DNA of 64,000 nucleotides from Myxocyprinus asiaticus (lineage: Eukaryota > Chordata > Actinopteri > Cypriniformes > Catostomidae), in the NCBI RefSeq assembly GCF_019703515.2, contig NC_059346.1, positions 50,829,501 through 50,893,500 on the forward strand. The letters are read 5' to 3'. The notes below the pieces were generated by a model, which was given only the letters and a program-made list of their open reading frames with translations, had not been told where the DNA came from and did not search any database. Position numbers and translations under genes: made by a program. Shown here piece after piece: positions 1 to 11,082 of the stretch (position 1 is the first letter of the stretch; each line of letters begins with the position of its first letter).

Positions 1-861
1 GAAAAAATGGTGTTAGCCTTAAAAAAAAATCGTGATATCAAATTATATCGTCAACACCCCTGCCAAGGGTCAGTGAATGTTTTTGCTTTATTGATTTTGC
101 TTTAAAAATTAAATTAATTTATTGAAACACGAAAAACTTAAAAGACATTTATAAATTCAAATTGCACTTTAAACTAAATGAAAAAAGTAATTAAAATAAT
201 GAAGTGATCAAAAAATCTTATATAACCACCTCCCCAAATCCAAACATTTACCGTCTCCAACGGCCCCATTTGTCATCAAGCATCCGTCAATGAAAACAGG
301 TCAAAAATTACTAATAGCCTAAAAAAGTTATATATTAAATTATTCATTTAAAGATAATAATAATAATCATAATAAAAAAAGTCATCAGAAAATAAATTCC
401 CTTGTGTTCCCAAAATAATGCTGCCAAATGTGTGTTCTTATCGAATGTGTTTGTATTGCATTCTGGTAAAACAGTTGCCTACAGAAAAAAAAAAAAGAAC
501 TCAATTTTAGGTTCAAGGTGTCTTATTATTTTGATTTTAACACTTTCGTCTTTGTTTCTTTAATAGAAAGATATAATTACTCAACCTGCAGAGTTGCGTT
601 CACAATCCGTAAGAGTGAACTGCTCCGTGGAAATAAAGTGAACTAAACTCACAGCACCTCCTGAGATGATTGGAGATCATTTGCTGCATTCTCACAGACG
701 ACATTATTCTTGCAAACAATTTGCAGACGAATGAAACAGAGAAAAAGGAGTGATAACTCTTTACATGCGTATGTTCCACAAGACAGGGTCCCGCTGCTCG
801 CCTCTGAACAATCAGCATCAGACACGTGCAATGACGGCTTTTCTTTTGACTGTTTTTATAT
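1..861. other. AT-rich intergenic DNA, no gene recognised
   Basis: Long A/T runs and short open frames with no recognisable protein similarity. No splice-supported exon or RNA gene was seen. Confidence 0.5.
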
Positions 862-1147
862 AATAAAATATAATAATGTTTTTTCAAGCTCGTGTCTTGT
901 GTCTAACATCATGTGTCACTCCGAGACATCTTAAAGGTCACCCGCCTGTTGCGGGTAGATGGGCAAAATTACCCGTGCATGAAATACCTGCATTTGGTTC
1001 TTAAAAATATAATCACACGTTTCTTCAAACGCGCGTCTTCATATCTAATTTCTTGTAATATATCACTCCGAGATATCTTACACCTCCACAGTGGCTGGTA
1101 AATCAGCAAAATTACCGACCACTGTGCATGAAAAATCCGCATTTGCC
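862..1147. repeat. Two-copy diverged tandem repeat (unit about 137 bp)
   Basis: Two similar blocks, 862-997 and 1000-1147. They share the order TCACTCCGAGA(C/T)ATCTTA, GGCAAAATTACC-like and GTGCATGAAA, then CATTTG. They differ by several substitutions and small gaps, so the duplication is old. Unknown origin; possibly part of a transposon. Confidence 0.6.
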
Positions 1148-1644
1148 AGGTGTTAATTTCAAACCTTGTTCACTAGGAGTAGGCTGTACGACAAATTCAG
1201 GAGAAAAGAAATCAAAACAGTATCATTGACTTCAAGCTTTGCAATCGCACCCACACTTTCTGCAGGAAAATGATCTCTAGAAAGTTTTAAACGATCATGT
1301 GTTGGTGAATGGTGAGACACCCGGCAAGCCACTTGATTTTTAACAAAGAGCCACTTGTGGCTTGCGAGCCAAATGTTCCCGACCTCTGGCCTAACTATAA
1401 GCTGTTTATGGTTGCAAAGTAATATAGCAACTTGGAGCTTTAATATAGAATTTAACTGATGTACAGTCACAGGTCAGCTATTTCATAGTGGCTTCAAATG
1501 GGGTTAATATAATTAGAATTTGGATTTGTTTTAAAACTAAGCAATATCAAATGAGCAAGAGTGCTGTTGTAATGAATATCAATATGACCAACGAAAATAG
1601 AGAGCACATTCCATGAATACTGTACACTTTTGGGGTACTGTCAC

Positions 1645-3416
1645 TAGGGGTATGCAGCAAAGCCATTATCTGTAGCTGTATTTGTATTCGTTACTATGAC
1701 AAAATTATTTGTGTCTGTTTCTGTATTCGGAAAGAACCAGATGTGGGCGTGGCTTAAATCAGAAAAACTCATTTCAAAATGTAACTTACATTTATAGTTT
1801 CTGTATATAAAATATGCCTTGGATAGGCCTATTTATATATGAATAATAATAATTATTATTATTATTATTATTGCCTAATAATTATTATTACTATTTGATT
1901 ATATTATTGATATATTCTTTATTTTTTCTCACCAGATGAAGCTGGATATATAGGCCACATTTACTGTGGAATGTGTTTTTAACTTTAGTTTCTCCTGGTA
2001 TTTCTGACATTAATATCTGCTGAAACAGAATTTTCGTTTAGCCTAGTCTGTGCATTGTGCAAGTATAACAATGGAGGCACAAGGTGTCAAGCAATTGTGA
2101 AAGATCAAGCGCACATTTTGCAGCGAATAATAAATAGCCTACAAATACAAACTTTTTTTGGATTTTCTCCCCTTTTCTGCCCAATTCCCAATGCGCTCTA
2201 TGTTCTCATGGTGGCATAGTGAACCGCCTCAATCCGGGTGGCGGAGGACGAATCTCAGTTGCCTCCGCGTCTGAGACCGTCAATCCGCACATTTTATCAC
2301 GTGGCTTGTTGACTGCGTTACCGCGGAGACCTAGCCTGTGTGGAGGCTCACGCTATTCTCCGTGGCATCCATGCACAACTCACCATGCACCCCACCGAGA
2401 GCAAGAACCACATTATAGCGACCATGAGGAGGCTAACCCAACGTGACTCTACCCACCCTAGCAACCGGGCCAACTGGTTGCTTAGAAAGCCTGACTGGAG
2501 TCACTCAGCATGCCCTGGATTCGAACTTGCGATCCAGGTGTGGTAGTCAGCGTCTTTTGTACTTGCTGAGCTACCCAGGCCCCAAACAAATACAAACATT
2601 TAAAAGAAATGAGAAAAAATTAATTAAGCTTATAAACAGGTGAAAGCACTATAAATTTATATCAGAAAGTTTTATGATTGGCTACACTCGAAGCTTATTT
2701 TGTGTGCACATATTTAAATATAATGTGGAGAACATAATTACTGAAATGCAGTGGAATAAATTGCAAGAGCGAGCATCTATATTTCTAGAAAAGAAAAGCG
2801 GAAAGAAGCGCATGTTTTGGTTTTTCCACAATCCTCCATGTGCAGGAATATTCTGAATAGATTTACAAGTATTTAATCCTCTTTGGGGCATTTCAACTGT
2901 TTGGGAATAAAGGCTAAACCATGCAATTACCTTCATTGGTGATATGGATGTTAATGTGGTCAGCTTTAAGAGACGGGTAGACAAGCTCCGCTATAAAATC
3001 ATCACTTCTCAACATCACGCTCTGGTTGGTTTATGAATCCTTACGTGTGAATTGTGTGAAACATTTGGTGTTTATGTATTAACAGGCATTTTAAAAAGTG
3101 GAAAATGTGTATAATATAGTATCTTAGTTAACGTTACTCTTGACAAGAGTCGAGACCGCGGCCATCTGATGAACATGAAATCACACTGTACGCATTTTCA
3201 TTCATAAGGTTTACACTGTAGTAATATTGGCTTCACAGACTCATCATTGTTTTGTAATTTTCAATATGTTTATTTAAAATATCGCTTAATACCTGTGCTT
3301 GCTGGATGATCAGTCTTCCAAATATTTTTTCTGTTATTCGGATGAATTCGTTATTCGTTTTGAAGTAATTATTCGTGCCTTTCCGAATAAAGTATTCGGC
3401 TTCAGGCACATCCCTA
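1645..3416. mobile_element. hAT-like non-autonomous element interrupted by a SINE
   Basis: The left end starts TAGGGGTATGC(A) and the right end finishes TGCACATCCCTA-like (GGCACATCCCTA), forming imperfect terminal inverted repeats. Flanks 1637-1644 (ACTGTCAC) and 3417-3424 (TGTGTCAC) agree at 6 of 8 positions, consistent with a decayed 8-bp hAT target duplication. Both arms carry related sequence (repeats of TATTCGGAAAG or its complement). No intact transposase. Confidence 0.6.
2153..2585 (-). mobile_element. tRNA-headed SINE copy 1
   Basis: Reads on the minus strand from a GGGGCCTGGGTAGCTCAG head, with an A-box-like motif, through a body shared with the copies at 27309 and 56055, to a TTGGGCAGAAAAGGGGAG-like tail. 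It is flanked by the perfect 12-bp direct repeat ACAAATACAAAC at 2141-2152 and 2586-2597 (one base shared at the edge), the mark of LINE-driven retrotransposition. Confidence 0.85.
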
Positions 3417-3424
3417 TGTGTCAC

Positions 3425-4199
3425 GTTCATTTTTTTAAGCATTAGAGGCAACAATCACATGTTTTTTGATGTGACAACTTTTAGATATGTTGGATAAACC
3501 CAAAAGAAACATAATTTGAAACCTTTTTTCAGCATGGCAGCACTGGGGCTGGGTAGATCAGGGCCACCCATTTGGGCATTTAGGCCCACCCAATCATTGT
3601 TTTAGGGAGTCATGTACCTAGATACCGCAGAACTGTCGTCACAGCATCATCTCTCCCCTGCTTAAGAAGGTGGGTCATGGGAAGTGGTAAAATCACTGCA
3701 TACTACTGCTTTCCCCTTTCCCGTGATTATTATCCCAAATAATCATTATCTGTTCTCAGCCACAAGGCTTTGTATGTAAAATAAGAAAAAAGTGTCTGAA
3801 TGAACTCAAAAAGGAATACACAAGCTCTTTGATCTTTTAATATGCTTGAAGTACATTAGACAATCTTTAGGAAATGTCCTTAAATCCTAATTATGCCTCT
3901 GGAAACAATACAACATTAAAAACGTTTTAAAAAACATACACAAGATTACTACAGCATGGCAGGAACACAAGTAAATAATCAAATGTATACATTTTTTACA
4001 CAAATTGTAGAATTGACTACAAACTTAAACCCTCTTACCCAAGTTCTTGTAATAAAAATGTTTCTCTTTAATTAATAGGAATTTCCATTTACATTTATTC
4101 ATTTGGCAGACACTTTTATCTAAAGCGACTTACAAAAGAGGAATAATACATCATAAGAGAGGTTCATCTTAAGGAGACAGTAGAAAAAAAAGTGCTACA

Positions 4200-4231
<32 letters not shown>

Positions 4232-7200
4232 CTGTATACAACTGTAACTGGATTCAGCCTAAAAGAAAAGTCATTTTTTGGATGGGGCAAACACATTTAT
4301 TCCTAAGGACTAACACCCACCGATGAATCGTGGACTTTTAGACAATGTATTCAGACAGGAAATAGGGTCCTTTTTAATTTTATGCTGACTTAAAGTCTTT
4401 CAGGATAGGGTAGCCCTGCTTACCATGAAGGGCCAAGTTGTAATGAAGTACTCACAAAAAACGCAATAGCCCTAAATAACGCAACTTTCTCTCTCTTCGT
4501 ACTATTAGCAGTAAAAAGAAATTCACAATGTAACACATCAGCAGTCTAAGACATGCAAAAACCCCAGAGCTATATTCTGCAGGACTCACAATTAATTACA
4601 TGTCATCTCATCAAACTTTGAGAGACAGTGGAGCTTGCATTTATTAGCTGACGATGATGTACTTGTAGTGGCGTGACTGCAAGAAAAAAAGTGAATTTCC
4701 ATAGTCCCATTCCAAAGTGGGGCCACTGCGAAATGTGCAATTATCCCACAGGGATTGTGAACACACTGTGTGTGATCAGCCATTAGGGTGAGTAGAGTGT
4801 CAGCACCACCAGATGAGACATGACACTCTGATTAATGACGCAGCGATGGCGACTGCCACCGAGTTCGTGAGATAGATGGGCCGGAGTTTGGTTTGAATTC
4901 AGACCAAGGCGTGTCACAGATTAATGCACATCCCTTTTTGGTTTCATGCATCAAGTTAGACAAGCTTCTTCAAAACTCATAGATTGACGGATTAATATGT
5001 TGCCAGAACTCAGCCTGCAATGTTGCAGGATGTTGATCTATGTTTATCCACCGTTACCATGAGACAATGTCATTTCATGCAATCTTTACTGTCTAGTCAT
5101 GATCAAAGATATAAATAAAAAGCATCCATCAAATCTAACTAAGTGATCTATCAAGTCAACATGGTAAATAGATGATCCACCATCCCACAGCATGTCAACA
5201 CGCCCATTAAACGCCCCCAAGTAAGATGCATATTGCACTCAAAACAAGAAAGCACTTTCTCGATCTGGAAATCTCTAGTCTGATTGACTGGCTTTATGCA
5301 ACTTCTTGAAGTAGGAGGAACAGAATTGTTTTTTATCAGTCCATCTGGAAACCAAGTCACGTTTATAAGGTACCAGGTTGATAAAATGAGTGCTTTTGAG
5401 GAAGAACTAACCCTTAGGTCTGTTCACTAAGATTTTGATTTTTTGGTCTATTATTGTGGTCTACCCCCTAAATGGCATTTAGAAACAAAACTACTTTGCT
5501 TTACATGTCAGTCAGACAGTCTCTTCCTGTCTAAATTGGCAGTTCTTTGTCAGAATAAGCTGCAATGTTTGCCAGACTTTATTTCATAGTCAAAAGTCTG
5601 GCTACATGAGACTAGTTAACACAAGACAAAACAGGAATCTGAATTACAGTAGAATACTAGGAAGCCAAACAATATTAAGCTCTATAACATTTCTTCTTAT
5701 ATGCTAAATGTTATTATTACAGTTTATTTTATAAAGTTTGAATTAAGGGTTAATTCAGTGCAGTTCTTCATCTTTCGGCTGCTCCTGTTAGGGGTTGCCA
5801 CAGCAGACTATCCGTGATCCACATATTTGACTTCGCTAAATCAGTGCAATTAATTATATAAAAATAACACGTTAAAAAATTAACGCAAATTGGACTGCAA
5901 ACATGCAGTTGTTAAATCCAGTGTTTCATTTGATTAATTGATCGGCATCTCATATAATTAAAAACTATGTGTATTCTCTATGCTGATCTCATGGGAAATC
6001 GGCAACAGCAGGTCAAATTTTTGAAAAGATTGGTTTTTGCTTTCTGAATTTCTGAACTGCCCCCCAGTGGCTGAAGCTACAGTAGAAAGAATGTACAAAC
6101 CTTCCAGACTGATCTCATAGTGTAATTGGAAACAGTATGTTGACTGTTCTTTAATTAAAATCGGTCTGTGCCTACCTAAATTCGAAATACTGCCCCCAGT
6201 GGTCACAGTGGTTAAGTGTTATTAGTCATATGGGCATGTGTGAGCTCCATTTTCCAGGTAAAATGTCCACAGAGTTGTGAACTGTTTTAAGCTGCATAGT
6301 CTGTAATACAGAGAAGAGGAATGCATATTTTATTAACAGAACCCCCCCCCCCACCAACCCAAACCACAAACCTAAACCTAACCATCAGTGGAGTAAAAAT
6401 GTAATGTTAGAGTGAAAAATGCTACCTCCAAATAACGCTTGTCAAAAACACGATTATTTCCTGGTTTCAATGGCCGATGCAAACCCGGGTCTCCCATGCT
6501 GCTGATGCAACGCACTTCCGGATGCACCACAAGGGAAGGTAAACATGCTTAAACCTCTGCAAAAATGCCTGTTGAGAGAGTTGGAATAATAACCCCCTCA
6601 GAGTCGGAATAATAAATAATTTGTGTAGTAATTACATTAATATACTCCTAACCAAAACCCTAAACCTAACCACAACCCTAACAGTAATGACACCAAAACA
6701 GCATTATTTCCCTTACCTCCTTGCAAATGTGGTATGTCGCTAGCCTAACTAACATGCAGACTTCCCATAAGATGATGTTGGTATTTCCTTAATTACAGAT
6801 CTCAAGAACCAGCAATAAAACAAGTATAGGATTACATAAGATTCTCTCAGTTCTGGCAGAAACATCGACAGAAGCCCATTTTAGGAGTTGAGCCTGTGGG
6901 CATGCGGCAGGACACACTTTAGTAGAGGAAATTCATCACTGCACCCTTCACTCCATGTTTTAATTACACACAACAAACAGCATAGATGTTTCCTAATAAG
7001 ATGGCGTCAGAGAGGGTCTCGTTACCAGTTACAGAGAAAAAAAGAGGGAGAGAAAAATTGGGAGAGCATTCACAAGCAGAAGAAAGCATTCCTTTTGCAT
7101 ACAGAGGGAGTGCTTCAGAATACAAACCCACAGAGTACAATAAACATCAAGTTAATCAAGACTGCTTGTGTTTGATTCATGTCCTTTTGGCATTAAAAGT

Positions 7201-7273
7201 ACTGTGTTTATTATCATATATCTTATATAATATCTCATAATAAACATATTTGCATGTGTGCACTTAAAGGACA
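3425..7273. other. Intergenic DNA with repeat fragments, no gene
   Basis: Holds a common fish repeat fragment at about 4085-4145 (GGCAGACACTTTTATCTAAA, GCGACTTACAAA), a (TA)n run at 4206-4232, and a SINE tail fragment at 5765-5830 (TTTCGGCTGCTCCTGTTAGG). Two diverged copies of a roughly 100-bp unit lie at 5976-6075 and 6105-6203, each ending CTGCCCCCAGTGG-like, and there is a C-run at 6343. No splice-supported exon was found. Confidence 0.5.
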
Positions 7274-7724
7274 TACAGTGGCCCCAAAGAGTATTGTGAC
7301 CCTGAATTTAATTGCAATAAGCAACAAATTATCAAACCAATTGGCATCTGCAAACAAATGACACTAGTCCATTTCTCATAGCTCCAAGTTTCAGAGCCAT
7401 TTTTGAAATTATGACACCAACTAAAATCTTTAGTGGATGTATGAAGTAATTTCCCATCAAGTTCACACAGGTGTTCTAGCAGAGTAACCACAGATGTAGT
7501 TCATCACATTAACTATGGGCATATTCCACTAATGTTTGGCAACCAGAAAGTGTCCTTCATTTTGAACAGTAAATTAAGGAAGCCATGAACCGCAAGGTGA
7601 AAAAATTAATTTCACTAGGTGAGTTTCTTTTTTTTATCTTAGTGCCTTCCTGCATATGTCCTACAATATTTATTTTATTTTTCTTGGGCAAAATTATTTT
7701 TACATTTTTTTTTTATTCTCTATA

Positions 7725-9293
7725 CAGGTGGATCTCAATAAATTAGAATGTCGTGGAAAAGTTCATTTATTTCAGTAATTCAACTCAAATTGTGAAACTT
7801 GTGTATTAAATAAATTCAATGAACACAGACTGAAGTAGTTTAAGTCTTTGATTCTTTTAATTGTGATGATTTTGGCTCACATTTAACAAAAACCCACCAA
7901 TTCACTATCTCAAAAAATTAGAATACATCATAAGACCAATAAAAAAAACATTTTTAGTGAATTGTTGGCCTTCTGGAAAGTATGTTCATTTACTGTATAT
8001 GTACTCAATAGTTGGTAGGGGCTCATTTTGCTTTAATTACTGCCTCAATTTGGCGTGGCATGGAGGTGATCAGTTTGTGGCACTGCTGAGGTGGTATGGA
8101 AGCCCAGGTTTCTTTGACAGTGGCCTTCAGCTCATCTGCATTTTTTGGTCTCTTGTTTCTCATTTTCCTCTTGACAATACCCCATAGATTCTCTATGGGG
8201 TTCAGATCTGGTGAGTTTGCTGGCCAGTCAAGCACACCAACACCATGGTCATTTAACCAACTTTTGGTGCTTTTGGCAGTGTGGGCAGGTGCCAAATCCT
8301 GCTGGAAAATGAAATCAGCATCTTTAAAAAGCTGGTCAGCAGAAGGAAGCATGAAGTGCTCCAAAATTTCTTGGTAAACGGGTGCAGTGACTTTGGTTTT
8401 CAAAAAACACAATGGACCAACACCAGCAGATGACATTGCACCCCAAATCATCACAGACTGTGGAAACTTAACACTGGACTTCAAGCAACTTGGGCTATGA
8501 GCTTCTCCACCCTTCCTCCAGACACTAGGACCTTGGTTTCCAAATGAAATACAAAACTTGCTCTCATCTGAAAAGAGGACTTTGGACCACTGGGCAACAG
8601 TCCAGTTCTTCTTCTCCTTAGCCCAGGTAAGACGCCTCTGACGTTGTCTGTGGTTCAGGAGTGGAATACAACAACTGTAGCCAAATTCCTTGACATGTCT
8701 GTGTGTGGTGGCTCTTGATGCCTTGACCCCAGCCTCAGTCCATTCCTTGTGAATTTCACCCAAATTCTTGAATCGATTTTGCTTGACAATCATAAGGCTG
8801 CGGTTCTCTCGGTTGGTTGTGCATCTTTTTCTTCCACACTTTTTCCTTCCACTCAACTTTCTGTTAACATGCTTGGATACAGCACTCTGTGAACAGCCAG
8901 CTTCTTTGGCAATGAATGTTTGTGGCTTACCCTCCTTGTGAAGGGTGTCAATGATTGTCTTCTGGACAACTGTCAGATCAGCAGTCTTCCCCATGATTGT
9001 GTAGCCTAGTGAACCAAACTGAGAGACCATTTTGAAGGCTCAGGAAACCTTTGCAGGTGTTTTGAGTTGATTAGCTGATTGGCATGTCACCATATTCTAA
9101 TTTTTTGAGATAGTGAATTGGTGGGTTTTTGTTAAATGTGAGCCAAAATCATCACGATTAAAAGAACCAAAGACTTAAACTACTTCAGTCTGTGTGCATT
9201 GAATTTATTTAATACACGAGTTTCACAATTTGAGTTGAATTACTGAAATAAATGAACTTTTCCATGACATTCTAATTTATTGAGATGCACCTG
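7725..9293 (-). mobile_element. Tc1 transposon with about 200-bp inverted repeats
   Basis: Starts CAGGTGGATCTCAATAAATT and ends with the inverse (AATTTATTGAGATGCACCTG), with TA on both sides. The terminal inverted repeats run about 190-200 bp (7725-7925 against 9100-9293) and are nearly identical, so the insertion is young. It carries one uninterrupted transposase gene on the minus strand. Confidence 0.93.
8023..8994 (-). CDS. Tc1 transposase, DD34E, lacking its last six residues
   Basis: Cut-and-paste transposase that binds the element's inverted repeats and inserts at TA. The likely start is the MGKTADLTVV methionine; the frame extends 12 codons further upstream. An N-terminal paired-like helix-turn-helix region (EAGCSQSAVSKHVNRKL) is followed by the basic GRKKCGRKR stretch, then the catalytic core: first D in FSDESKF, second in FQQDLAPAHT, and E 35 residues later in [11 protein letters not shown], giving DD34E. 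The frame is uninterrupted but ends ...AVIKAK* where related transposases continue GAPT(N/K)Y. The next bases (GCC CCT ACC AAC TAT then TGA) still encode that tail, so a single GGA to TGA change made the stop. Confidence 0.92.
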   Translation of the reverse strand: MGKTADLTVVQKTIIDTLHKEGKPQTFIAKEAGCSQSAVSKHVNRKLSGRKKCGRKRCTTNRENRSLMIVKQNRFKNLGEIHKEWTEAGVKASRATTHRHVKEFGYSCCIPLLNHRQRQRRLTWAKEKKNWTVAQWSKVLFSDESKFCISFGNQGPSVWRKGGEAHSPSCLKSSVKFPQSVMIWGAMSSAGVGPLCFLKTKVTAPVYQEILEHFMLPSADQLFKDADFIFQQDLAPAHTAKSTKSWLNDHGVGVLDWPANSPDLNPIENLWGIVKRKMRNKRPKNADELKATVKETWASIPPQQCHKLITSMPRQIEAVIKAK

Positions 9294-9973
9294 TACATTG
9301 TTTTTCTCTTTAATTCTTTTTTATCTAAGAAAATGTTGTTTTCCTCTGTGAAACTTTTTATATATATCATTTGGTTACAGTTCTAGGGCCCTCTACACTT
9401 GTAACCTTACTGCCATTATGAAAAATGCAATTTGTGACAATGGTTCAAATATTCCTATAACCATGTAAACATACTATAGGACTATTTAAATCAGCCATTG
9501 GAGGAAGGAAGAAGAGGAGGAAGGAGAGAGGGAATCTCTCATTGCACACACTCTAATCACCTTTGATAACCGTATATTTACTGTATTTAGGCCTATTTAT
9601 TTAAGTTGTAACTGCAGGGTCACTTTACTCACTTATGTCTCGTTAAGAAATCTGTAATTGTAAGCTAGCAAGAAAACATTTTTTTTCCTCATGTGATGCT
9701 TCTTGAGGAGAGAAAAAAAAATCAGAGAGATTTATTTTTTTTTTTCAGTACATAGGCCCACAAAGGCACCTAAAAAATGTCACATAGTTGAATTTTTTTT
9801 TGCTTTTTTTTTTACCTTGCGGTTCAGGGCTTCCGTAGTCGATTGATTAACAATTAAAATCTAACAAACTTTGTTTAAAATGAATGCCAGTTGATGTTTT
9901 GTCATCGAATGCAATGACATTCATACTTTTTTAAGTGTGGCTTATGTGCCTAAATATTTTTTGGGGCCACTGT

Positions 9974-10439
9974 ACATTAAAATCTTACTGGAATTTAAAT
10001 TTGTACTGAAATTGACATTGCAGTAGTATGCAAAACAATGTGCAGATGACCTATATACATGGTGTCATGGCCCTATACAATCTGTAAGATGCCATAAACA
10101 ACATGCACTCGTTTCCCCAAAAGATTTTGTTGACCAGTGCAAGGAAAAATCAATTGTGATCTGCCTCAACACTTGAGACTCGTACCGGAGCTTCACTGTG
10201 CTTCATCATTATTCTCTTGTTAAACGTAATCTTGTTTGATCTTCACATTTGCATTAGCATCTTCTTACAGTATGCCATTTATGAGCGATTGAGTATTCTT
10301 ACCTAAAATCAAAGGCCTGTTATTTATCAGGCATTTTTTACAAAGTCAGTGCTGTTTAGTTCATTTTAGACATTTACATAATACAATTAATCCTAAAGCA
10401 AGTTTGCAACTGTTTTATACTGCAGGCGTTAATGGCTTC
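9974..10439. other. Intergenic DNA, nothing recognised
   Basis: AT-rich sequence without recognisable exon, RNA gene or repeat family. Confidence 0.45.
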
Positions 10440-10748
10440 TTAAAGCAACAGTTCACCCAAAATTCTGTCATCATTAGTTCACCCTCTTGTCCTTCTAAAC
10501 CTGTATTACTTTCTTATTTCCCTGGAACACAAAAGGAAAGGTTTGACGGAATGTTAGCTTCAGTCACCATTCACTTGTTAAAAAAAAAAAAAAAAAGATG
10601 CAATGAAAGTTAATGGTGACTGAGGCTGAGGTAGTCCCTAACATTCTGCCCTTTTGTGTTTCATGGAATAATGCATGGTTTGGAATGACATGAGGGTTGA
10701 GAGTAAATGATGACATAATTTTCATTTTGGGGTGCACTATCCCTTTAA
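10440..10748. mobile_element. Palindromic TTAA-flanked MITE
   Basis: Starts TTAAAGCAACAGTTCACCC and ends GTGCACTATCCCTTTAA, with arms that pair along most of the roughly 310-bp length (CCTGGAACACAAAAGG against CCTTTTGTGTTTCATGG). The centre has an A-run. Member of the abundant cyprinid fold-back family also seen at 14188, 36560, 38941, 44793 and 62627. Confidence 0.85.
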
Positions 10749-11082
10749 CCCAAGTGAGATAAATATTACATAACATTTAAAGTGTGTTTCATTACCTTTT
10801 CTATTTTAAACACTAATAATTTGAAGCAGGCAGGTAACGCATCCTATTGTGAACAACAGTAATCATCGAGTCTTAATTTCATGAGAGGAAAAAATAAAAC
10901 AAACTCACTGTGCGGGTGAAAGATGCATTTGTCTTCATAACACAGAGCAACAGACCGTGGTGCAGGATGTTCTGCAGTCAAAGTCATAGAGCAACACTGC
11001 CCTCTGCAGAGAGAAAACTGTATTCCTCTTATATTAGACCAGCTGTGAGACATAATTCCCATATTACAATCTAGGACAAACA

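Larger units (their letters stand above)
7276..9972. mobile_element. mariner/Tc1-type MITE carrying a nested Tc1
   Basis: Ends are CAGTGGCCCCAAAGAGTATT and its approximate inverse (AATATTTTTTGGGGCCACTG), each flanked by TA (7274-7275, 9973-9974). Its arms contain an internal inverted repeat (7577-7599 against 9813-9834). Removing the nested element at 7725-9293 leaves about 1.1 kb with no open frame. It is the same family as the copy at 50411-50936, in opposite orientation. Confidence 0.75.

Noticed and set aside
6355..6690. CCTAAAC/CCTAAC-like runs resembling telomere repeat
   Set aside because: The repeats are irregular, mixed with CCAAACC and non-tandem over distance. They look like part of a dispersed fish repeat, not (TTAGGG)n.
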